This document shows, one piece after another, positions 18,100 through 26,714 of a DNA stretch of 64,000 nt. A model generated the notes under the pieces. That model was not told the origin of the DNA. It did no database searches and was given only the letters and a program-made list of their open reading frames with translations. Both the position numbers and the translations under genes were made by a program. The stretch comes from Crithidia sp. LVH-60A (taxonomy: Eukaryota; Euglenozoa; Kinetoplastea; Trypanosomatida; Trypanosomatidae). How positions within the stretch are numbered: the first letter of the stretch is position 1; every line of letters starts with the position of its first letter. The stretch is from the NCBI GenBank assembly GCA_030078075.1, contig CP119672.1, positions 620,001 through 684,000 on the forward strand, read 5' to 3'.

Positions 18100-20649
18100 T
18101 CACGCCAGCGCTCCTTTCTCCTTCTCGGTCGTGATCGACAACGGCGTCTCACCCGTGACGGTTCGGCGGCGCTGCGTCGTCAACTGCCGCAGCTTTGCAC
18201 TCTGCTGCAGGCAGCGGATCGCACACCGCGCGGCGAGGTGCTCGAGGATGCCCTGCGGCGGCACCCCGAAGGCGGTCACCAGCCGGCGGTAGATGTTGTG
18301 CCGCTCCGGCGCCGCCAGCGGGCGGAAGAGAATCTTGTAGCTGGAGTAGAAGTAGTAGACGAGCACGCGGGATGCCTTGTAGGACATGCCAAGAGTGATG
18401 GCCTGGTAGTCGAAGGCGGCGTGCAGGGCGACGTCGAGGGCGTGCGGGATGATGGGCCGCAGCAGCGCTCGCGTGACACCGTCGCCTTGGATCATCGTCG
18501 AGCCGCGCAGAAGCCCGTTTGAGTTGCTGCTCGTCCCACCCACTTCCAAGGTTGCGCCAAAGAAGGGCATCGGTGCACCAGGCACGGCGATGGAGTCCGT
18601 CTCCACCAGATCCATCTCCTCCGAGCGCGAGCTGCTGCTGCTGCGTGTGTTGGTCGACACGTTCGGCCACTCCGCGCTCCATGACGATGCGGCCACCCCG
18701 GGCGACACCACGATCTGTGCGTCGACCTGTACCGGCACCTCGTTGCTGCTGCTGTGGTGGTGCTGCTGCTGGAGCTGGCGCGGTGCGGGGGCGGCGGCGC
18801 GGGCAGCCAGCAACACCGGCCGGCGCGTGTCCACCAGCGTCAGCAGCGTCTGTGGCGGCAGCGCGATGTCTTTGCTGCTGTTCTTGCGGTGCGCGGCGGC
18901 GGCGGAGCCGGCGTTGTTGCCGCCCATGCCGGCGGTGGCCTCGACGGTGGTGGGTGCGGGGAAGGGGATGTAGATGGTGGCGACGCCGCCGCTGCTGCTG
19001 CTGCTGCTGTTGCCGACGCCGTTCATCTCGCCGTCGCCGGTGGCGCCGCAGACGGAGCGGGAGCGCACGACGTTGACGCGGCGGTGCGGGGCTGCGGTGA
19101 GGCAGCGGAGGCCGAAGCGGGGGAGCGCCTCCGCCACCGCCTCGGACGCGGTCACGACGCTCGGCGCGGCGAAGGCCCACATGCGGCCGCCGTACACCAC
19201 GTCGGGGCCCTCGTAGCGGTAGCCGCCCTCCATCGGGTCCAGCCGCACCACCGCGTCGTTGCACCAGTGCACCGCGTAGGACAGCAGCAGGCCACCGTCG
19301 TCGCCGAGCAGGCGGCGCAGCGGCTCGTCGATGGGTGAACTTTGCACCTCTTCGATGGCGTCGAAGGCCATCTGCACCGCTGCGGCGACGCTGCGGGTGA
19401 CGTAGGACGTGGTGAGGGGGTGCACCTGCTGGATCTGGTAGGCGTGGTGGCGCTCCATCTGCTTGGCGAGCACCTTGCCCAGGCGGTCCGTCACGCCCAC
19501 CATCTCGTCCGGTGCCACCTCCCACAGCTCCTCGCCGCGGCACGGGCCGACAGTGAGCATGGCAAATGGCGCCAGCTTTGGTGCGTGGGCCGCGGCATCA
19601 TAAGTGGGGCAGCAGAAGAGAGTGAACGCCACCACCGCGGCAAAAATCAGAAACATCCCAGCCAGCACTGTCGACACTACAATCGTTACGTTATCAGCGG
19701 TGAGTCGTGAGCCATAGTAGCGGCCGCGCACAGTCACCGTGAAGTCGTGATTCGGCACGACAGCGACACTCGTGCCCTCCGCAATGAAGTCCTCCACGCT
19801 TCCTGGACTCGTGTCACTCAGCGAGGAGGCGACGACGACGCGTCGCGAGGCACGCGTGGCGCGTGTGGTGAGCACGTAGTGTACGCTTGCGCGTTTGTTG
19901 CGTGCGACGGCGTCGAATTCGAAGGGGCGAGAGGCGAGCACGCCGGTGATGTTCACGGTGGCGATCGAGAAGCCCCAGAAGGTTCTGAGCTTCACCGGGC
20001 CGAGGGCGGTGGTGCGGTTGTAGATGGGGCGGCGCACCGTCACGGTCCACATGCCGTTCATGAACTTGATCGATGACCTTGCGGGGCCGATGTAGGCCAC
20101 CTCACCACTGTTAAGACTGTCATTCGGCGTTGGCACGAAGCTCTGGGCATAATCCTGCGGCAGCAGCACGTCTCGACCCACCATCGTGGGCTCGTGCGGG
20201 TACATTTTCCAGTACACCCCACCCGGCTGCAGCGCTACCATGGCGATAAACTCCACCCCTTTCGCGATGGTGGGCACCATGTAATCAAAGTCGTCAAAGT
20301 CCCCCTCTTGTGAGTTCATGCGGTCTGCTGCGCTGCTGTTCAGCATCGGCAGGCGTGTCATGCGACTAATAATGTACCCTTGCATGGCTTTGGAAAGTGT
20401 GGAGGCGTTGGCGATGGCCTGACGGAACGGAATGACGGCCTTATTCGCAAGCTGCAGCTCCAGCCGGGACATTTCAGAGGCGTACGCCGAGTCCTGATTG
20501 CGCAGCACGATGAGAGGGGTGAAGATGGCAATAAAGGTGAAGAGAAGGCACAGGGCGAAGGCGACGATGGCGACGTAGATGCGTGTTTGGGTGCCAATCC
20601 TGCGGACACGCTGCGCCGCAAGAGACGTTCGCTTCTCGTGCGGGAGCAT
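18100..20649 (-). CDS. Receptor-like protein C: TM - CHASE-like ectodomain - TM - degenerate class III cyclase domain
   Basis: 849 aa, same layout as paralogue B. TM1 at about 23-49; CHASE-like ectodomain (MVALQPGGVYWKMYP, VAYIGP, TVRRPIYN, TFWGFSIATV); TM2; then the cyclase homology domain, again lacking both metal Asp and the base-specifying residues. The cytosolic domain, the first half of the linker (SSSSSSGGVATIYIPFPAPT) and the C-terminal block are nearly identical to B. The ectodomain and the second half of the linker differ strongly. The ATG at 20649 (MLPHEKRTS) is used because the upstream extension begins with TTG and runs through the CT-repeat. It is the first gene transcribed in the array. 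Likely a membrane sensor without cyclase activity; function unknown. Confidence 0.78.
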   Translation of the reverse strand: MLPHEKRTSLAAQRVRRIGTQTRIYVAIVAFALCLLFTFIAIFTPLIVLRNQDSAYASEMSRLELQLANKAVIPFRQAIANASTLSKAMQGYIISRMTRLPMLNSSAADRMNSQEGDFDDFDYMVPTIAKGVEFIAMVALQPGGVYWKMYPHEPTMVGRDVLLPQDYAQSFVPTPNDSLNSGEVAYIGPARSSIKFMNGMWTVTVRRPIYNRTTALGPVKLRTFWGFSIATVNITGVLASRPFEFDAVARNKRASVHYVLTTRATRASRRVVVASSLSDTSPGSVEDFIAEGTSVAVVPNHDFTVTVRGRYYGSRLTADNVTIVVSTVLAGMFLIFAAVVAFTLFCCPTYDAAAHAPKLAPFAMLTVGPCRGEELWEVAPDEMVGVTDRLGKVLAKQMERHHAYQIQQVHPLTTSYVTRSVAAAVQMAFDAIEEVQSSPIDEPLRRLLGDDGGLLLSYAVHWCNDAVVRLDPMEGGYRYEGPDVVYGGRMWAFAAPSVVTASEAVAEALPRFGLRCLTAAPHRRVNVVRSRSVCGATGDGEMNGVGNSSSSSSGGVATIYIPFPAPTTVEATAGMGGNNAGSAAAAHRKNSSKDIALPPQTLLTLVDTRRPVLLAARAAAPAPRQLQQQHHHSSSNEVPVQVDAQIVVSPGVAASSWSAEWPNVSTNTRSSSSSRSEEMDLVETDSIAVPGAPMPFFGATLEVGGTSSNSNGLLRGSTMIQGDGVTRALLRPIIPHALDVALHAAFDYQAITLGMSYKASRVLVYYFYSSYKILFRPLAAPERHNIYRRLVTAFGVPPQGILEHLAARCAIRCLQQSAKLRQLTTQRRRTVTGETPLSITTEKEKGALA
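19374..19503 (-). repeat. 130-bp homogenised segment (copy C)
   Basis: Third copy of the segment at 10881-11010 and 14774-14903. Confidence 0.8.
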
Positions 20650-22205
20650 TTTTTTAACACGAAGAAAAGAACGAAAAGTAGCGGTGTTAGAAGGGGAGGG
20701 AGAGAAAGAGAGAGAGAGAGAGAGAGAGCGGGGAAAGCGGAAAGAAATCAACAGAGCTGCCAAAATTGCTCACCACAGCAATACACTCGCAAAACAACAA
20801 GAAATAATAATCAAATGTAAGTCACAACTATAAATAACTATAGGAAAAAGGTACAACGACAGGAGAGGGGTTCAAGAGGAGAAGACGTTAATCAAAGGAA
20901 AAAAAAAAGAAATGGAATCCCAACGCAGTATACATGCAGGTAGAAGACGAAGAGGATGATGTGGGGGAAGGCAATCGAGGACACCACAGCGCGGCTGGTG
21001 TGACCTCCTCTACGCCTTTCACGAAGCAGACAAGAGTGACAGCTCAAACACAAAAAGCAGAAGAGAACACGTGACGTCGATGATGGAGAAAAAAAAAACT
21101 TAAAGAAAAAAGAAACTTGTCACTTTACTTGCGGAAAACAAAACGAATTTAAAGAACGTAAGTGTTTTTAGTTAGTTTTTGAGTGCGGTACCGCATCGAA
21201 GGTAGGAGAAGAACAACAGCGAGATGGATGACACGAACAGACTCAATTGCGAGACGCGGTACTCTAACCGACGCACGTCGATGTTACAACGCCCCTCTCC
21301 CTCCTGCCGTTTTTGTGTAGTTTCGGTCTGTAGAGCCGCAGGAGATGGCAGGACGAGGTGCGGAAGAAAAAGATGAAAGACAAATATAGTTCAAGAGGGG
21401 GCAACGAACAGATGCAGCTTTGGAAGCTGGCGATTCGAAGAGAGAAGAGAGAGAGAAGCACACAAGTTTTTTTTTTTGCGTATAGAAACACTACCACGAC
21501 AACAACAGCTCTTCCTGTTCAGGAGCCGTTTTGGGAGGCTCGATTGCGAAGTGTGTGCGCAACGACCTGGCCGCGAATCAACGAGCGTGCGCGAGTAAGA
21601 AGACGTGGAAGAGAAGGGATGGAGATGAATAAGAAGAAGAGTGGAAAATGTTGTGAGAAGCATTTGTAGACCAGAGCAGATTTTTGTACAATACGGGAGA
21701 TGTGCGGTGCGTTCTCAACGCGTACTAAACAGTGCGCTCTCATAGAGTGCAGAGACGTACAACTCTCCTTCACTTAGAGGACTTTTGTTTTTTTAATGAC
21801 AATAATAATAAAAGCTGTCCTTTTGGTCGACGTAGTTGCCTTCAACTGTGTATTATTTCTTGTCGAGGAGTGCAGACACGGCAGTATCGCGATGGGAGTA
21901 AAGCGCCAGCGACCAACATACAAACGCCTCAACAAGTGAAGCTCTGCTACCTCTATCTTTTCCACGCAACGACTGCTGTTCGAGAAGAGGACGCAGAAAA
22001 GGCATAGACTCTTCTCCTCAACAGCCAAGTACAGGGGACAACACTCGTTGCAGCACCTGTGATAAACACAGCTGGAAGAGGGACGGCCAACGAAGACGGG
22101 AGAGTCACGCGCTGCTCCTTTCTCTGTCATTTCTCCCATGCACACACACTCATGATGAGGCAAGGTGAAATCCAACGTTGAGAGACACTCCTATTCCCCC
22201 CTCTG
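20650..22205. other. Intergenic, receptor C / CDK kinase
   Basis: No gene. A GA microsatellite at about 20702-20728 gives a CT tract in the leader of paralogue C. The rest is A/G-rich on the plus strand. Confidence 0.65.
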
Positions 22206-24096
22206 CTAGTGCGGGCGTCGTTGCGTGTGGCTGTCCCCGCACCGCTGCACTTTCAGCATGAAGCCCCGTCGCACCTCCTCCTCCCTCTCCGGCGTGGCCG
22301 CGAGGTGGCGGTGGAAGGTGCTGAGGAGCGGTGCGTCATCGAGCGTGGCAAAGTACGGCATTCGCAGCAGCTCGGCCGCGGAGGGCCGTTGCTGCGGGTC
22401 CAGCTGCAGCGCCGCACACAGCACATCCGTGCAGGCCTGCGTGGGCCGCCGCTGTGGCTGGTGACGACTGCGCTGCACCTCAGCCTCGAACCAGCCACGA
22501 AAGCCGTGGAACTGCTGGAAGAGGAAGCTGGGCTCGAAGAGGGACTGCAGCTTGCCCCAGTTCGGTGGCTGCGCTGCCCTGCCGGCCTCCGCTAACCGGC
22601 CTTGCTGCTCGAGCTGTTCCACCATCTGCATGTGCTGACAAGCATCAGGGTGGTAGACACGAGCGGGTGGGAGTGGGCCGAGAATCTCTGTGATGCGGGC
22701 CAGCTGCTCCAACTCCGTTGCCGCCGTCCGCTGCGGCTGTTGCGGCTGCTGTTGTTGTTGCTGCTGAAGCGCACGGTGGCGGTAGAAGGGTGGTTCGTGC
22801 AGGAAGAACTGAGCGAGTAGGCACCCAACGGACCAGACATCAACTTTTTCATCGTATGCGGTGCTGCCGAGCAGCATTTCTGGCGGTCGGTACGCCAGGG
22901 TGATGACGCTCGGTGTCCGCCACACCCGCCGCCTGTTAGAAGACCCACCACCACCATTACCATTATTACTACCACTGCCACCAACAATAGAGCACAGACC
23001 GAAGTCGGTGAGCTGCACCTCACCCTCGCCGGTAATTAGCACGTTGTCCGACTTGATATCACGGTGGATGATCGACATCTCGTGCAGCTTCCTCACGGCA
23101 GTGAGCAGCTTCTTCATGACGTAGGCCAGCTCAGCCGGGGAGAAGAGAAACTGCCGGCGCAGCAGACCAGCGAGACTCGCCGAGGCGTAGGCAAAGACCA
23201 GCACGATGTCGGGTTGCTGTCGGTGAAAGACAAGGACGTCGCACAGCTGCGCCACCTCGGCGAGGGGGTCCGCAACCGCAGACGTGGTGTGTGCCCCGCT
23301 GGTCTGCCGCTGCCGCGCCTCGAGCCGCTCGCGTTGGCTCTGGATGTGCCGCAGTGCGATCACCTCTCGCAGCGACGTCTGCGGAAAGCCCTGGTGGGAG
23401 CTGAGCGTCTTCAGCCGCTTCAGCGCCACCAACGCACCGGTGCGCTTGTCGACGCCCTTGAAGACTTCGCCGTAGGTGCCCTCGCTCAGCTTTTCCTGCA
23501 CGTCGTAGACGTCGGCGACGGTGCGCTCGAAGGCGTTGAGGAGATCACGCGGCGCCGGCGGAGGAGCAGAGGGAAGGTTCACGTTGACAAAGCGGTGTCG
23601 GCGGCGTGGGGAGCCCTGTGCGGCAGCGCCGTAGGGCTGCGGGGTGAGGGAGCGCAGACGGGGGAAGGCGCTGCTCGCTCCCTGTGGACTCCCCGCTGGT
23701 GTCGATGCTGCTGCTGCAGCTGCCGTGATACTCAGCGATGCGGACGCGGGAGAGGCGTGCCGCTGCTGTTGCTGCTGCTGTGGTGCTGGTGGATGTGCCT
23801 GTGGATGCTGCGTCGCGGCTGGAAAGGCGACGACCGCGCCTGTCTCTCCCGGTGCAGCCACATGTTGTGTGCCGTCTCCGTGACGCAAACCCTCCTCCGC
23901 TGCATTCATACGCTCACGTGCTCCTTCCGTTTCCTCCGTTGCGCCACCAGCGTGGTCGCATGCCTCCACCGCCCACACCGCCACCGCTTCTTCGTTTTCC
24001 TCCGCGGTAGAAGGCGGGCGGCGCTGCTCGACGACAGGTGCTGGCGTTGGTGGGGAAGGGGATGCCGTAGGCGCACCGTCATCCGCGACAACAACA

Positions 24097-24131
<35 letters not shown>

Positions 24132-24806
24132 GACTGCCGGGATGAGACGCAGAACACGTCCGCGACCGATGCGCTCGCCACCACTCCTGGCCGGTGTGCT
24201 TGCCGTCCCTTCTGCGCTTGCTGCGGTAGAAGAGGCGGTCAGGGAGAGACGCAGACGCTTGGCTGGTGGAGCTCCGTCACTGTGCTCACCGCTTGGGGCT
24301 TCTGCCGGCGTGAGCGGAGGAAGAGAGAGAGGCAGCAGTCGCAGCGTCGGCGCCACGCGTCGCGAGACGGGTGCTTCGCTGCTCTGGCTAACCTGTAAGC
24401 CCTCTGCCGCACTTTTACCACTCGTATCCGCAAGCGCATCGGCAGTGGCAGTAGTGACGACAGGATCGATGTGCAGAATGCGCGTAGCTGCTGTGTGCCG
24501 CGACGTGGGATCAGCTGCCTTCACTTCAATCTGCGCAGAAGTGGACAGGGCGGAGGCACCAGCTGGATTGCCATTAGCTTCGTTCTCTGGCCGACTGGGT
24601 GTCGCTGTCGCTGTCGTTGCTAATGCGTGCGCTTCATGTTGCCCACTCACACCACCCGTGCTGGAGGTGAGAGGGGAGTTGGCGCTGCTCGCCTCACTGC
24701 CGCTGCGTCGCTGCAGCTTCGTGCCGTGGTTGTCTTGCCGCAATTCGTTCGCGCTGTCGTCCACCACCACAACGGAGGAGGGAGACGAAGATGGGGAAGT
24801 TGGCAT
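22206..24806 (-). CDS. CRK12: CDK-family protein kinase, probably CRK12
   Basis: 866 aa. The C-terminal half is a CDK-type kinase: glycine loop EGTYGEVF (~442-449), catalytic Lys in VALKRL (463), cyclin-binding PSTAIRE-like helix PQTSLRE (475-481), HRDIKSDN (581-588), DFG (601-603), T-loop Thr near 632 (WRTPSVITLAYRPPEMLL). A Gly/Asn/Ser-rich insert sits between DFG and the T-loop, and a Gln-rich insert after PPFYRHR. The first ~430 residues are low-complexity with a poly-Ala run. Assignment to CRK12, a cyclin-dependent kinase that is a known drug target in Leishmania, rests on the kinase subfamily plus remembered synteny with VTC4 and MCM4. CRK9 or another CRK remains possible. Start ATG at 24806, just after a pyrimidine tract and AG at 24829. 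Confidence 0.8.
24091..24130. repeat. CAG/CTG repeat in the kinase gene
   Basis: About twelve CAG-type triplets on the plus strand, read on the minus strand as the poly-Ala run before residue 240. Confidence 0.85.
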
Positions 24807-25548
24807 CTGAGCCTCCCTCTTTTTGTATCTGCTTGTGTGAAAAGGAAGAGAGCGGCAGAGCAGAGGCGCGACAGGGCTGCAACACTCTACGACAGCTTGT
24901 CTTAATCCTTTTTTTTTTAACTGCACGTGACCTTCTTCGTCTGTCGTCACATGCACATCCGCCAGTGTGTGTGCTGGAGAAGCACAAGAGACAGAGAGCG
25001 ACAACGTTAGATGAGGAGGCTGCGCAGTTGACCTCTGCGCTTTTGGCCCACAAGCGGAGTTCGCTCACAGACGCGATCGTGGTGACTCCGTTCTGTTTCT
25101 GACTTTACCGCGGAGCGGACCCGAGCGGTTGATGGGTATTGGTGGTGAAGACGGGCTTCCGACACACAGACAGAGAGAGAGAGAGAGCAAGGGAGGGAGA
25201 GATAAGGGCAGTGAAGCAAGGCACAGACGGAGAGAGAGAGAGAGAGAGGCAGCGGGAATATTGGTGTTTGCGCTCACTTGATTTATCTCCTCACGTGGAT
25301 CCGCACCATCTCTTTCGTATTCCACCGCGTGTGTTTGTGCGTCGGCAGAAAAAAAAGCACCAGGGATTGATAGAGACCGCAAGCTTTCTTTTCATCCTTA
25401 CCTTCTTCTCTCTCTCTTGCTATACATGGCGCCTATACTCACTCTTTCCACTTCTTCTGTTTTTTTTTCTCTGTTTTAGGGTGTGTGGTATACTGTGTGA
25501 TGTGTAGCCTACGAGGAATGCCGCAACGCTTTCCTCCCGTCGTGCCGC
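24807..25548. other. Intergenic, CDK kinase / 249-aa unknown
   Basis: No gene. GA-repeats near 25170-25250 and pyrimidine-rich plus-strand DNA at 25390-25480. Confidence 0.6.
24829..24875 (-). promoter_or_regulatory. Candidate trans-splice acceptor of the CDK kinase gene
   Basis: The sense strand shows a T/C-rich tract ending in two close AGs (the last at 24830-24829), about 22 nt before the ATG at 24806. Confidence 0.4.
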
Positions 25549-26298
25549 TCAGCAAGGATGATAGCCGTGCCCGCCGAACACCGCAGCTGACCCAATGCCG
25601 AGACTCTCTCCTTGCGTTGTGAAGCACATCGCGACATCCACCACGTCCTCCCCACTCGCGTCGTCGTCGTCGTCGTCGCTCTCTGGCAGGTACGGGGCCG
25701 TGTCACTGAAGCGCTCCTGCATCAGCTGCTCCATAATTATCTCCTCGGACGTTTTCTTTGGCTGATTAGCAGTCCGTGCTGGTGCGGGGGCGTCAATGCC
25801 GGCTGATCCGGCTCCTGCATCGAAGCGATCCTTCTCCTGCTGAGCGCGGCGCGTGCTCAGGATGGAGTCGTACACCACTTCTAGCTCATCCAGCTGACGT
25901 ACCATCGTCAAAGCAACCTCGATGTCCGCCAGCGTTGCCGCAGTGGGGGTGGAGGAGGACGCAGGCGACGGTCGCTGCACGTCTGCCGCATCCGCGACAT
26001 CACCGCCGTCACAGGCACGCTGCGCTGATTCTTCTGCTTCTCCGTCTTCCGGCGCGTTGCGGCGTTGGTGAATATCTTCTTCTTCCCTCGAGATGGTTGC
26101 TGCCGTCGCCGCTGCGTCGGAGGCTGCAATTGCCTGCCGCCGCTGCACCACCACCGGGAGTACGGCGGCCAGCAGGCAGCGGTCCCAGAGCGGGAGGTGG
26201 TGGATGTCGAAAGCGGCGATGACGTCGCGGATGCGGCTGGCGTAGTCGTCGGTGATGTCGCCAAAGGGCAACTCGCACGCCTCAAATACGAAGGTCAT
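25549..26298 (-). CDS. Hypothetical protein, 249 aa
   Basis: Not recognised. The N-terminal 55 residues (ACELPFGDITDDYASRIRD, then HLPLWDRCLLAAVLPVVVQR) look folded and helical. A low-complexity acidic/Ala segment follows, then a helix with coiled-coil character (ADIEVALTMVRQLDELEVVY, then DSILSTRRAQQ), a short helix (SEEIIMEQLMQERF) and an acidic DDDDDD stretch. No TM, signal peptide or catalytic motif. ATG at 26298. The compact N-terminus and helices suggest a scaffold or complex subunit, which is inference. Confidence 0.7.
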   Translation of the reverse strand: MTFVFEACELPFGDITDDYASRIRDVIAAFDIHHLPLWDRCLLAAVLPVVVQRRQAIAASDAAATAATISREEEDIHQRRNAPEDGEAEESAQRACDGGDVADAADVQRPSPASSSTPTAATLADIEVALTMVRQLDELEVVYDSILSTRRAQQEKDRFDAGAGSAGIDAPAPARTANQPKKTSEEIIMEQLMQERFSDTAPYLPESDDDDDDASGEDVVDVAMCFTTQGESLGIGSAAVFGGHGYHPC

Positions 26299-26714
26299 GG
26301 CAGCTGACTCGAGAGTGGTTTGGTAGAGTACGTTTTTGCGTGTGCATGTGTGTGTTTACGTTGATTTTGTGAAGAGGAGAGAAAGAGCGAAGAGAAGAAA
26401 AGATGATTACGCAGCTGCACGAGTATATGCCGCACAGAGAGATAGTTAAACAGAGAACAGTATGTGAAGTAGACTTCGCAGAGTTCAGAGTCGGCCTCCT
26501 CTACATGTCGAGAAGGTGAAGATAGGCTCTGGCACCTGACAGATTTGCGGCTTGCCTGCTTCGCCTTTCATAGATAAGCAGCTACGTTTTTTGGCGTCTA
26601 ACATGACACATGCTTCTAAATAATGAAAAAAGGAAAAAGGAGGTTGTCGATGCTCCACCACTTCACAACACCAACAACAAGACATAACGCTGCTTCTTCC
26701 CAGCTGCCTTTCTT
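26299..26714. other. Intergenic, 249-aa unknown / kinesin
   Basis: About 420 bp with no gene seen. Confidence 0.6.

Noticed and set aside
8623-20649. Receptor array as classical receptor adenylate cyclases
   Set aside because: The ectodomain is not of the periplasmic-binding type, there are two TM segments, and the catalytic residues are absent.
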